Both the position numbers and the translations under genes were made by a program. Below the pieces are notes generated by a model. That model was not told the origin of the DNA. It searched no databases and saw only the letters and a list, made by a program, of their open reading frames with translations. From the NCBI GenBank assembly GCA_949130495.1, contig OX422217.1, positions 540,455,137 to 540,519,136 of the forward strand: a stretch of DNA of 64,000 bases, read 5' to 3'. This document shows, piece by piece, positions 21,639 through 33,054 of this stretch. The stretch is from Sambucus nigra. Taxonomy: Eukaryota > Streptophyta > Magnoliopsida > Dipsacales > Adoxaceae. The stretch's first letter is position 1. Each line of letters begins with the position of its first letter.

Positions 21639-24600
21639 TGTGACACCCCGCCTAATTAAATACCGGGCGATCACTCCTTTATTAAATTAAATCAAGGTAA
21701 ACAGTTGGTTCATTCTCAGCATCACTGTCGATAAAAATACGTTTTCCAATTTAACACCCTAAATAATTAAGCTAAGTGTCAAAACCATTTTCATACATGA
21801 TTTCCAAATTTTATTTAAAAAAAAACATTTGTTTTATTAACAACATTTCTACAATTAAGAACCACACCACAATAAACCTGGAACACAAAGTCCAATAATA
21901 ATAATACATTCGTCAATCGAATGTCCACATATGAAAACTAAAGTCACCAATACAAACTGAATAAAACCCATCGTAACAATACTGGAAAACTGAAATACAA
22001 ATGTCCCAGCAATAATGAAATAATGGAAAGGGCGACACATGCCCAATAAATGAGAATGCTAAAAGTGGAGTCAATAAGGGAAGCCGTCTACGCAAGTAAC
22101 CTGCAACTCCCACCTAAGCTGCAGCACGTTCCTTTCAAGGGATCCTAAGCAAGACGCCCTTATGGCTGGGCACCTGAAATATATACATATATATACAAGA
22201 GAGAGAGAGAAAAGAAACGGGTCAGAGCCCGAAAGTGTGTTTGATTTAAAAATACGTTTAGCAAGTATTTAAATTGATACAGGCCAATGCAACAACATAT
22301 TAGAGCGACACTCTCTTGAGAAATTCTCCCCTCTCTTCTATTGTGCACACCTATCGTGCTAACCTTCCCAACGGTTTATCTTAACATTTTATCATACTAA
22401 CCTTCCCAATAAATTAGCGTATCTTAAACTTACTCATAAGATTTCAAAACCGAACAATATTTTTGGTTTAAAAAGAATACTACCAATTAGTAGCACTACA
22501 CTTGTTTTAGCTTTTATTCATTTATAAAGTTTCCCAATTACATATTATACTTCCACAAAACAAGTACTTACTATATGTGTCATCAACCATGTCCTACTTA
22601 TCAAATCACAGTAGGCAGTTTCAAATTTCAAAATTTCATATATATATTAACTACTCGTATAATATATATTATAACAGCACCCCAACTAAATTATGGTGCG
22701 TGCATACTCTACTATCCAGAACCCCATATCACTCAAATTAAGGGGAATACAATCGGAATCACTCTCGAATTGTATTAACATGAATACACAAACAATATTG
22801 AGGCGAAGAATAGATTCCAAGTCTCTAAGAGGATGGCATATGCCTGCGTCTCTTAGGACCGTCTGAACTATCACGTCGATAGCATGTACCAAGGATATCT
22901 ATCTTCTAGGGTACAAGTCAATATCCCCCATAAAGGTCCCATCGAGATAAGACTTGTCCCAGCGCGGAAACCTCAGGGATAGCAAGTAGCGTGGGCATGA
23001 TTTTCACAAGTATATAATATATGTACACACAATCATATAAAGATACCACTTTATCATATTAATATAGGTTCTTCTCGTCACCCATAATTATACCAATTAT
23101 CCTAAATTTCACATTTATATAATTACGTATAAAATTCATTCCTAACCTTAACTCGAAGTGTTTTCTCACTCATTACCTGACACTCGTGGACTATATCCTC
23201 ACAAATCTGAAATTCAGTAAGTGTCTTTATTAGGTTCCGACGTAACTCTCTTACGCACCTCACCCTTTAAATTTATAAATTCACCAACCCTAAATTAAAT
23301 GTCCCATAAATACCATTCTCGTTGAAGATTAAAGGTCCCAACATTTATTCCTATGCCCTACTGGTCCTCAATGTCTCCCAAATCATTTTATCAAGAATGC
23401 CCAAGAATTATATCACGACAATTTGAATTTAACTCATTTAAAGAGGGAATTAGGAGTCTTCCAGGAGGGGTCGATCGATCGAAGCTTGGGGCTCGATCGA
23501 TCGAACCTTCGATCGATCAAAGCTCTAGGCTCGATCGATCGATCAAGCATGTCTGGGCAAAATTCTGCAGAATGCAGTTACGGGTTTCACTAAACTTCTT
23601 CATCCAAAACTATGTTTTTCCATTCCAATCGTCCCAAAAATCCTACTATCATCATTATAACATTATACCAGGTGTTTATAACGTAAAGCATGTGTAAATC
23701 TATCATTAAACATGGATAATTAACTCAAAATCCCATCTAATCATCAAGAACCCTAGAGTTTTCCTTAATCAAGGTTCTAATCTGTTTTTACTAGAAATTC
23801 CTTCTAATATATCATCGAAATTTCGTGGGTTATATTCCTCTACATGGCAAGGGTTCCAGAATTTCCATATAATCCAAACTACATGCATTATCCTAACACA
23901 AATTTAGTTTTCTTCCATAGTTTCCATCTCTAAACAATTCTAGACTAATATGAAGATTGCATTAACGAAAATACGCAAGTCAAATACTTGCTTGGGATTT
24001 TTGGTATGCAGATTCACGACTTATTTTGGTATGGCTGCGTTCCTTGTCTCGCGATCTACGCGGTGGTGGTGGTGGCGGTGCAATCCGGTGGCTTTTTGGC
24101 CTTGAATTGCCTTGTAGCTCTCTCCTCTCTTCTCCAATGGCCGTCACTTGATTTCTGGATATTCTAACCCTAAAAGGCTAACCTAATGGCTGATATAGGT
24201 TGCTGAAATTCGTGAGTTTAATTATCCAATTATGTAAAATGACTAAAATGCCCTCCCGGGGTACTAATTAGGCCTAAAAATGCCCCAAGACCCAAACTAC
24301 ACCCCCGGGTACACTTTTCTGACTATCTCGACCCTACCGGACGCGTTGGCGCACTCAAAACGACCATACGGACAACTTATAAAATATTCACTTTTTATTT
24401 AACCAAATTAGTCCCGACGTGACACGAGCACGTTCCGACTTAAATTTTCGAAATCGTCATTTAATTCACTCATGACATTCAATATAACCAATATAATATA
24501 TTACTTTGCTCGTTAGTAATATTCAACCAATTTCCCATAATTACTAACTCTCGTCACGTTAATAATTATAACATAATTAATTTTCGGATATTTATTAAAT

Positions 24601-24665
24601 AAATCATTCACATTAAATTTAATAAATCCCCAAATTAATATAGCATAAAAATACGGGGTATTATA
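21639..24665 (-). repeat. Tekay 5' LTR (3027 bp)
   Basis: Same length as the other LTR and about 98.5% identical by hand count, mostly transition differences. It would hold the promoter for the minus-strand transcript. The CGATCGATCGA cluster is at 23467-23552, with one repeat broken by a G-to-A change. Confidence 0.93.
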
Positions 24666-24695
24666 ATCACTTCAGAATTTTCGGGTGTATTTCCT
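24666..24695 (+). pseudogene. 30-bp sliver of Copia-A integrase between two insertions
   Basis: It begins with the second ATCAC copy and reads HFRIFGCIS, the conserved integrase C-terminal FGC block, ending in TTCCT. This is the target duplication of Copia-D, and its partner at 31884-31888 is TGCCT. Confidence 0.85.
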
Positions 24696-25154
24696 TGTTG
24701 GAATATTAAATAAAATTCATCAACATATTAGATTATCGAAATTACCTTATAAAAGAATTATAAAAACTGTGTACCTGAATCCATAGTGATGATTGAGACT
24801 AGGGGGTTGAAGGTCTTCCATGGACTAATCCCTTTCTTTATGAGTTCTCTGTCATTGATGGGAATGAGGAGGAGAGTCTTTGAGTGCATTATCCTTGGGG
24901 ACCAGAACCCTTCATTATATTTATAGACATCTAATTACAACCCCATAAATTCTAATTAGCTGACTCTTGAGTAACTAATAAGTGACTTTTGGGTAACCAC
25001 GCAATTTAGATTCCATACTTACTGCTGATGTCTTTTGAGCTTACCTAATTAGATCACTTCATTTGCCCATTTAAAAATTGAAGATCAAATATAATTACTA
25101 TTTTAATATGTGAGCCCACATTAAATTATTTGGAATATATAAAATATTCCAACA
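24696..25154 (-). repeat. Copia-D 3' LTR and adjacent polypurine tract
   Basis: 459 bp ending CCAACA. The next bases, 25155-25169, read on the minus strand as GCCCAAGTGGGAGAT, the usual copia polypurine tract. Confidence 0.9.
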
Positions 25155-25629
25155 ATCTCCCACTTGGGCTATATAATAATTCCGAATGTAATTATATTCA
25201 ATAACCTTATGTGCTCGCCAAATTTCTTTCTATTCTTACGACATCTCCCGAATCAATCTCGTCCATCTTTCTTATACCAATATGAGACCAAAGTGACCTT
25301 CATTACATTTATGTGGTAACTCGATCCATCAATGATCATCACACCAAATATATTCAACGACATAGATCAAGTATGGATGTGTGGCTGGAAATTACATGCA
25401 ATGTGATCTCAAACATGCCTATTTACAATTAGTCCTAACTTTAGTCCGTAGTGAGATCAAACTTTAGTCGTTTAAACCTTATGTTATACCACAATTAAAA
25501 GACAATACATTTAGAGTAAACAACAAAATGAAAATACCATTAACTTTATTTTGCAGAAAACTGAAACATACATAAAGTATCTGAGTTGTGTAAAATGAAG
25601 GAACATTAAACCGAGTACAAATTCCCACT

Positions 25630-27800
25630 AAAGTTGAATATCATCAAACTGAACAACACCCATATGGGCAGTGTGCTCATGAAAAACCTCGGGTGGTAAG
25701 CCTTAGTAAGCCGATCCGCGAGCACGGAGTTTGTTCTTATATCTTCAATAGACATTATCTTACGTTGAACTCTTACCTTAACAACAAGAAACTTAATGTA
25801 TATGTGCTTAGTGTAAGGACATAATTTTATAAATGTCCGGGGTAGAATCTAAGAATTTTCTATTTTCCTTAGATCACTGTTTGTATGTCTAATACCGCTA
25901 CATTTGGCACGTCAACACGATTATCCACGATGGCCTTTCTCCGAATTCATGCATCCATCATCTTTACACATGTATCAGGCTTCATGCGACGTGCTGCTCA
26001 ACCGTTTCTCACTACTCCACGACGCACTATTGGTAAAATGATTTATTGGAGTATTTTTATATTTGCATAAACATTTGGGAAGTTTTCAGAAAATGTTTTT
26101 TTTTAAGTCTGAAATGTTTTTTTATCAAAAGCAGAAAGTGCCTCGATCGACGAGCTCGCTCAAACGACATAGCACTGTCGTTCTCGCGAGATAGGCATGT
26201 CGCGCGATCTCGTTCGAACGACAATTGTCCTTCGTTCGAGTGACATGTTGATCTCGTTCGAATGACGCCGCTGCCTTGATTTTCATAAAAATACCAGTGT
26301 TCCTTCTATGCATTTTTCGAGTCTTTTCACAACACGATTTCTGCGAAAAACTGCTCAAAAAACATACTTCACTTTTTAAGGTTTTAAGCCTTCTTTATTC
26401 ACATAAACACTCCCATCTATATATGTGAATTGTTAAACCTTCAAGAGGATTGTTTTACTCATCTGGAGTAATTATGGAGAAGCCGTTCACTTCTTCATTG
26501 CTGGCCACCTGGAGTTCTTGCGGGAGATTCCAGCCGAGACATCGAAACCGACGCCTGAGGGTATTTTGTATGTCGCTCTTATTTTCATTGTAATCCGTGT
26601 AACCGTTTTTATAAATTATTGTGAAAATAAAAAGGTTTTGCCCCTTTGGGGGATTTTTCGTCATTTGTGTCTTTTGTGTGTGATTAAATACTCTTGCATG
26701 ATTATATTATTTCAATCACACCTAGATGCATGTTTTAGGATTTAATTGAAAACTGAGTTTAATTAAATAATTTCTTAATTTAAACGCATGCACACTCTTC
26801 ACTTAGACTTCAATAAGCTTCTATTGTTATTCGAATATAAAACTACTGAATTATTGTCATAATATATCTGTAGAGGTCTTTCAATGCTATCCAAAATATG
26901 CAGCCCAGTAACAAAATTTCGCAGCTATATCTCTTGATTTGTTGCCTCATAACAGGCTATGAACTCTGCTACCATAGTAGAAGGTACAATGAGTGACTTC
27001 TTAGCACTCCACCGAAAATAGCAGCTCCAGATAACATGTCTAAATAGCCAGAAGTGGATCTCTTAGTGTCTTGGCAACCCGCAATATCGGCATCAGAATA
27101 CCCAATGATCTCCAAATTATCTGACTTCCGATAGATGAGCATGTAATTTTTTTGTTCCCTATAAATACATCATAACCCATTTGGCTTCTTTCTAGTGATC
27201 CATTCTAGGGTTACTCAGATATCTGCCTAACATACCCATTATGTACACTAAATCCTAACGCGTACATACTTGAGCATACAAAAGTCTCCCAATAGCTAAA
27301 GCATAAGGAACCTTTTTCATTTCTACACTTTCAGTCTCATTCCTGAGGCATTGACAGAGATTAAACTTATCTCCCTTAGCAACAGGAGTATCTCCTTGTG
27401 CAAAATCTTTCATGTCAAATCTAGAGAGTACCTTCTCGATATAGCTCTTTTGGGATAATCCAAGGATAACCTGAGAATGATCTCGGTGTATCTTAATTCC
27501 CAAAATAAAAGAGGCATCCCCAAGATTTTTCATTTCAAAATGCTTAGTTAGAATTCTCTTGGTTTCGTGTAATGAGCCTATATCGCTGCTAGCCAATAGT
27601 ATGTCGTAGAGCACAAAGAAGTTAATTTTACCATATATGGATTTCTTGAGTTTGTAAACCATAGACTTTGGATCAACTGGGTCAAAGTTTTCAGGTTGAA
27701 CCATATACATGGTTTCCTCAATATTACCATTGAGAAAAGACATCTTAGCATCCATTTGATGATGCATCTCTAAATCAAAATGATTTATAAATGCTCATGA
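25630..27800 (-). pseudogene. Copia-D reverse transcriptase and RNase H, interrupted
   Basis: From 27767 downward: MDAKMSFLNGNIEETMYMVQ (RT with catalytic Asp), then KLKKSIYG joined directly to a FFVLYDILLASS segment. The stretch between KKSIYG and the Y-x-D-D box is deleted and the box itself reads LYDIL. Next come FEMKNLGDASFILGIKI and VPYALAIGRLLYAQVCTR. RNase H continues to QIYYDNNSVVLYS near 26830, is cut by the solo LTR (25812-26801) and resumes at 25806 with KHIYIKFLVVK, ending near 25640. Many stops and frameshifts. Inactive. Confidence 0.82.
25812..26801. mobile_element. Solo LTR (990 bp) inside Copia-D
   Basis: The insertion starts TGTAAGGACATAAT and ends GCACACTCTTCA, and is flanked by CTTAG at 25807-25811 and 26802-26806. 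Removing it with one CTTAG rejoins the Copia-D RNase H frame. There is no internal element sequence, so this is what remains after recombination between two LTRs. It holds a cluster of TTCGAACGA-like palindromic motifs at 26140-26270. Family is unknown; the length and the palindrome cluster resemble gypsy LTRs. Orientation is not determined. Confidence 0.85.
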
Positions 27801-27959
27801 GGTTATTGAGTTTGCTCTTCTGGAATAATTCTTATATTTTGAGTAGGGAAGTCCTCATTGTTGTCTCCTTCAACACTGTAGTAGGCTGAACATTGTTTGG
27901 GATAGGAATTGATTCCTCTTCAAAGACAACATTCTTATTCTTAACCGTATCTTCCCCCT

Positions 27960-29200
27960 CAAACGCAACATCCTGAAGAAATATCACATTTTTCGTCTCG
28001 AAAAAGGACTTAGTTAAGGGATCAAAGAACTTAAAACCCCTCAGCCGTTCAGTATACCCAATAAAATAGCAGCTAATAGTTCTTGAATAAAGTTTCTTTT
28101 CAATTGGCCTACAATGCCTTGCCTCAGCTGGACACTGCCAAATGTGTAAATCTTTAATGATAGGTTTTCAGCCTATCCATAGTTCATAAGGGGTTTTAGC
28201 TACCGTTGTACAAAGTACTCTATTTAGAATATATACTGTAGTCTTAAGTGCCTCTCCCTAGAGTAAATCTAGAAAAGAAGAATGATCAATCATACTTCTT
28301 ACCATGTCCTTAAACGTTTTCTTTCGTAACTAGGAATTTGGCAAAAGGTTTTAGATGTTGATCACCTGATCCATCATATCTGCCATAGTATACACCGCCC
28401 CAGTCATATTTGACAACTTTAATCTTCTCACCTAGTTGATTTTCAACTTCAGCGTTGAAGTCCTTAACACGTCCAGAGCTTGAGACTTCTCATGAATTAA
28501 ATATAAGTACCCATAACAAGAATAATTGTCTATAAAAGTGATGAAATATTATTGGCTATTCCATGAAGCCGTAGGGAATGGACTGCAAATGTCAGAATGT
28601 ATCAATTCTAAGACATCTTAACTCCGTTTGGAACTTAATTTCTTTATGTTTGTCTATTTCCCCTTTATACGCTCAATACAAACATCAACTGTGAAATTAA
28701 GGGGTTGAAGTATTCCATATGACACAAGTCTCTCTATTCTCCTTTTGGAAATATGACCTAAACACTTGTGTCATAAAGCAACAGAATTCTCATCAGTTAA
28801 TTTTAAATTTGCCAGGTTTCATTAAATGAAGCATTGGTGTTTAATAAATATAATTTATCAATTAAAGAACCAGTCGCAACCAAAGTAGAATTTAGAAAGA
28901 GGGTAACTTTACTTTTTCCAAGTGAACAAGAATAACTGTATTTGTCCAAAACAAAAAATAGAAACCAAGTTCCATCTGAAAAATGGTACTATATAAGTCT
29001 TTATTAATTCAATAAATTGACCAGTTTCAAAAGATAATAAAAAGGTCCCAATTGCTTCAATTCTAACTATTTTTCCATCTCCCAGATAGATGAATCTTTC
29101 AGCATCATTTGGCGGTCGGCTCCATAAGCAACCATGCATAGACATACTTACATGAGTAGTAGCACCCGAATCTACCCACCATGGCTAGGTACAAAAGTCA
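27960..29200 (-). pseudogene. Copia-D protease and integrase remnants
   Basis: Around 28909-29145 the protease/linker reads ERFIYLGDGKIVRIEAIGTF. Integrase pieces follow toward lower coordinates: LELIHSDICSPFPTASWN (first Asp, about 28450-28600), ITFIDNYSCYGYLYLIHEKS, PYELWIG and a C-terminal DPLTKSFFETKNVIFLQDV (about 27970-28030). The HHCC and second-Asp regions are badly decayed. Confidence 0.75.
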
Positions 29201-29278
29201 AATTAACTTCCGAACAAACCAAAATGAGAAGTGTACATTTCTTTACACACCATGTGGTGTAATTAGAACAATCCTTAT

Positions 29279-30007
29279 TCACATGCCCAAGTTTCTAGAA
29301 AATAAACAAGTAAATTGTGAATCCTGAACTTGTTTCTTTTGTTGAACTTTAGGTTTAGGTTGTGATGTTACAACTGTAGTACCCTTATCATTAGTCATTT
29401 TTCTCTTTATGTTCCTTGAGGTAGATGCAATATGAGCAATTTCAGTTGTCTTTTCTAGCTTCAACCTTTCCTCTTCTTGCACACAATGTGAAATGATCTC
29501 ATTGAGAGTACATTTATCCTTTTGAGTATTATAACTCATTATAAACTGTCCATAGTGTGCAGGAAGAGATATCAATAACAGATGCACGAGCAAGTTACCA
29601 TACAACTCTAACTTTAGTACTTTAAGTTTTCAAGTGATGTTAGACATCTCCATAATGTACTCCCGTATGTTTCCTTTGACTTTATACTTTATTTGGATAA
29701 GGTTAGCTAAAAGCGTATTTGTCTCAGCCTTTTCATTATTTGCAAAATGTAATTCAATACCTTAAAGGAAACTTTTGGCAGTTACCTCATCAGACATACC
29801 GCCCCTGAAATCTTCTAGAACATTACGCTTTAGCATCATTAGACTTAAGCGATCAGAACGACCCCACTTCTCAAAGTTTGCTTTATCCGTAGGAGGGGGT
29901 TGTTCCTTCCTTATTGCATAGTCTAAATTTATGCAACTGAAAACTATAAGAATGTCCTCTTTCCAGTTCTTAAAGTTTGTACCGTTAATCACATGAATTG
30001 AGGTCAT
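29279..30007 (-). pseudogene. Copia-D gag
   Basis: From ATG 30007 it reads INGTNFKNWKEDILIVFSCI then LDYAIRKEQPPP, the N-terminal pattern of copia gag, and KSFL before the first stop near 29762. The second part (29605-29279) holds CVQEEERLKLEK and a Lys-rich nucleocapsid stretch. The zinc knuckle is not readable. The start lies about 1.4 kb from the primer site, so the leader is long. Confidence 0.75.
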
Positions 30008-31412
30008 GTTGACAGTAATATTAACAGAATAAGTAATAACTTAATTCAAAAGAACAAATAAATTACAAAATCTCCAATTTAAAATTTATGTCATGGCATA
30101 TTATAATAAAATAAACTGATAAATGCAGGACATAAATTTTATATAACTGTAATGGTGGAATGGTGGGCCCATCAATGAGAGACCAAGCACAACATTAACA
30201 TTTAGTCTTTAGACATAAATATTAACTTGTAAGTGGTACTCTCAGTCCAGAAAAAAATATTGACAATAAATCCGGTCAACTAACCCTCCTTTGGTCTGAT
30301 TAATTGTACATTATAGAATTCGGTCAAATAACTAACCTTCCTTTGAGCCGATTAATTGTCCACATGAAAACTATAGAATTATCACATATTTAATTCTGCA
30401 TGTATATTTATTATTCAGCCAAATAATAATGTTCCTTTGGGTCGATTATTACCCGTAGGAATAATAAATATATTAACATCATTTTTATATCTCAAAATAA
30501 ATTAATCTATTCAATAGAGGTTACTTTGGCAACGTATTACTTTAATTAATTCATTTCAAGATATAATACAATTTTGGTATTTTTTTTTTAAGAAAGCATC
30601 CCGAATGGGAATCAAACTTTATTAAAAATCTGAAACCAAATGATTTTTAATTAAATATGCAAGTATTTGGTACACCTAATTTTATACTTGCCTTAGTTCC
30701 CCAAAAAATATGCATTTGGAAATAATTCTCACAAAAAAAACTGATTTGGAAAGAATTCCCACAAACATTGAGTTAGAATTAATTCCCCCCAAAAAACTGA
30801 ATTGAGTGCTCATTTATTTTTCCAAAAATGAAAATTTTTGAGTTATCACTACAGTGACATAAACAATCTCTTCAAGATCACTCTCCAATTCGCGGAATCG
30901 AAAAATTAATTTTTAAGCGAGAGTTATTAGCATTGACATTATTACCAAAAATGACAAAAATGCGTTTTTAGGAGTCTAAACAATATCAAATCGCCGAGAT
31001 AGGGTGGTGCCCATTGTTTACAATGGGTTTTGTTTATTTCGACGTTTCCAAGTGACCACCAAAATTTCGTAAAATTCTGAATAGGAAAACGAAATATGTC
31101 GTTGAAAACGTCCCTCAAAATTCTAAATCAAATTTTCAACAATTCTCATAATAATCTTGAAAAAAACTGAATTAATTCATCCAAATCCATTATGAATTAA
31201 ACCCTTTTGAGGAAAATAAAAAATCACCTTGGATTAATAATCCTTAATTAAATTGGGACTCTGATTATGAAAATTATCACAAATCATACATAAATTCTAC
31301 ATTGAATCCTAAAAGTCATATGGGTTCTAACTAGATCATATGTATGATAAATCAAACAAAATCACTTCTAAATTACAATCACAGTACCAATCCCAATAAT
31401 CTAATATGAATA
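30008..31412. other. Copia-D untranslated leader
   Basis: AT-rich DNA between primer site and gag. A GGTCAA/CCTTTGGTCTGATTAAT-like motif recurs near 30280, 30330 and 30440, and GATTTGGAAAGAATTCCCAC-like copies recur near 30710-30790. No coding region is supported. Confidence 0.5.
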
Positions 31413-31883
31413 GGCTCTGATACCACTTGTTGAAATATTAAATAAAATTCATCAACGTATTAGATTATCGAAATTACGTTATAAAAGAATTATGGGAACT
31501 GTGTATCTGAATCCAAGTGATGATTGAGACTAGGGGGTTGAAGGTCTTCTACGGACTAATCCCTCTCTTCATGAGTTCTCTGTCATTGATGGGAATATGG
31601 AGGAGAGTCTTTGAGTGCATTAGCCTTGGTGACCAGAATCGTTCATTATATTTATAGACATCTAATTAGAATCCCATAAATTCTAATTAGTACTCTTGAG
31701 TAATCAGTAGGTGACTTTTGAGTAATCACACATTTTAGATTTCATACTTATTGCTGATGTCTTTTGAACTTACCTAATTAGATCATTTCATTTTTCCATT
31801 TAAAAATTAAAGCTCAAATATAATTACTATTTTAATATATAAGCGCACATTAAATTATTTGAAATATATAAAATATTCCAACA
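31413..31883 (-). repeat. Copia-D primer site and 5' LTR
   Basis: The primer site is 31413-31425 (minus strand TGGTATCAGAGCC), two bases from the LTR at 31428-31883 (456 bp). The LTR carries a TTATAAAAGAATTAT stretch near 31478-31492. Confidence 0.88.
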
Positions 31884-32643
31884 TGCCTTCGCCCACATCT
31901 CTGATGAGAAGAGGAGAAAGGTTAGATGATAAGGGAGAGAAATGTATTTTTCTTGGTGTTAGTGAACAATCAAAAGCGTATAAACTTGACAATCCTAGCA
32001 CTAAGAAGATACTTGAAAGTCGAGACGTTATTTTTTATGAAGATCAATCGTGGCCATGGAACAACAATGCTGTTAGAGAACAAATTCCAACAAACTTTGA
32101 TGGAGAAAATGAAGAGGAAGTAGAGCAGCCTCAACAACTTGTACCAGCAACCCCTACTGTTGAAAATTCTCAAAATGAGGCCTCTACAGTGTGTGAAATC
32201 CCACCAGCAATTGATGAACAGGTCGAAGCAGCAGCTAGCGCATTCGAAAGAAACCTGCCTGGATATCGGATTTTGAGGTAACCGGAATTAATTAAATTGA
32301 CGATCCATTCACTAATTTTGCCTTTTTTCAGATTGTGACCTAACAACTTTCGAAAGCGCTGTAAAAGAATTAAAAGGACAGAAAGCTATGGATTCAAAAA
32401 TTGCAGTCATCGAAAGAAACGATACTTGGGAGTTGACAGAGCTTCCAAAGGGGCATAAAACAGTTGGTGTTAAGTGGGTTTATAAAACAAAATAGAAGGA
32501 GAACGGTGAAGTTGATAAATACAAAGCACGTTTAGTAGATAATGGCTATAAACAAGAGTTCGGTGTCAATTATGCTCCAGTTGCAGGGCTCGACACTATT
32601 CGGGTAATATTATCCACTGCTGCTCAGAATTCATGGCTTCTGG
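31884..32643 (+). pseudogene. Copia-A integrase end, linker and start of RT
   Basis: After the target copy TGCCT the Copia-A frame resumes as AHISDEKRR-like residues, then KGEKCIFLGVSEQSKAYKLD and ESRDVIF. An acidic linker follows. The frame shifts near 32262, where DFEVTGIN becomes legible in another frame, then TFESAVKELKGQKAM, NDTWELTELPKGHKTVGVKW and DKYKARLV (RT start). It is truncated at about 32643, before the RT catalytic motifs. A TAG at 32493 and an earlier TAA break it. Confidence 0.85.
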
Positions 32644-33050
32644 TATTATATTTGGAATTCATCCATTTCAATCAAGTTATCCATATTCATGTGGAAACTT
32701 TTTCATTGGTCTCTCCCTGTGGGCGAGGTGGTTACGGAAAACGGCATCCGATTAGCATCTAAATGCAACTATTGTAATCGGGTTCACGATCTAGAATCTA
32801 TAACCTGTTCATTTGAGGGGAAATCGCTCAAGAGGTCTGGTATTTTTTTTTATAAGTTGTTCGGGCTCAAAAATTGCAAGAATACGTGCTCATTTTCTGA
32901 CTGGTAGGAAAATTTTAATTTATAAAGTTGTGATTTTCTGAAACAGGTTATCCCCATTGCTATTTTCTGGGAAATATTGGCCGGAAGGAATAATGTCAGA
33001 TTCAAAAATGTCCCATTCAAAAATTTCTGGGAAATATTGGCCGGAAAGCA
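32644..33050. other. Unassigned DNA with a short direct repeat
   Basis: TTTCTGGGAAATATTGGCCG occurs twice (about 32967 and 33028), with ATTCAAAAATGTCCCATTCA between. A 72-codon open frame at 32689-32907 has Cys pairs (CNYC) but no convincing domain. I cannot say what this segment was. Confidence 0.4.
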
Positions 33051-33054
33051 AATA

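Larger units (their letters stand above)
14430..24665 (-). mobile_element. Tekay/Del-type Ty3/gypsy chromovirus, full length with both LTRs
   Basis: The 10,236-bp element has a perfect 5-bp duplication ATCAC at 14425-14429 and 24666-24670. It has two 3027-bp LTRs, an initiator-Met primer site at 21625-21636 and a polypurine tract at 17457-17470. Order on the minus strand is gag, protease, RT, RNase H, integrase, chromodomain. The integrase-chromodomain arrangement and the RT style ([19 protein letters not shown]) place it in the Tekay/Del clade. The LTRs differ at roughly 45-50 positions by hand count, about 1.5%, so insertion is fairly recent. Even so, the capsid domain is missing, the protease Asp is lost and there are several frameshifts. 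Confidence 0.92.
24696..31883 (-). mobile_element. Copia-D: decayed Ty1/copia element, both LTRs present
   Basis: Bounded by TGTTGGAATATT and AATATTCCAACA inverted ends, with target copies TTCCT/TGCCT (one mismatch) and the Copia-A frame continuing across. LTRs are 24696-25154 and 31428-31883, with an initiator-Met primer site at 31413-31425. The LTRs differ at several dozen positions, far more than those of Tekay, so this insertion is older. Gag, protease, integrase, RT and RNase H remnants lie on the minus strand, and a solo LTR sits within the RNase H region. Confidence 0.9.
6999..32643 (+). mobile_element. Copia-A: split Ty1/copia element hosting a nest of insertions
   Basis: The surviving pieces are 6999-8817, 13870-14429, 24666-24695 and 31884-32643. 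Together they give 5' LTR, primer site, gag, protease, integrase and the start of RT. The element is cut by CACTA, Tekay and Copia-D insertions, each with recognisable target duplications, and the protein reading resumes across those junctions. The 3' part of RT, RNase H and the 3' LTR are missing beyond about 32643. Many C-to-T-type stop codons show long decay. Confidence 0.85.

Noticed and set aside
32278..32332. Apparent GT-AG intron in the Copia-A linker
   Set aside because: The stretch reads as conserved copia linker protein (EVTGIN, then SDCDLTTFES) in a third frame, so it is coding sequence with a frameshift, not an intron.
32689..32907. 72-codon frame with Cys pairs, possible zinc finger
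   Set aside because: Only one Cys pair and no His pair in register; too little for a BED or other finger.
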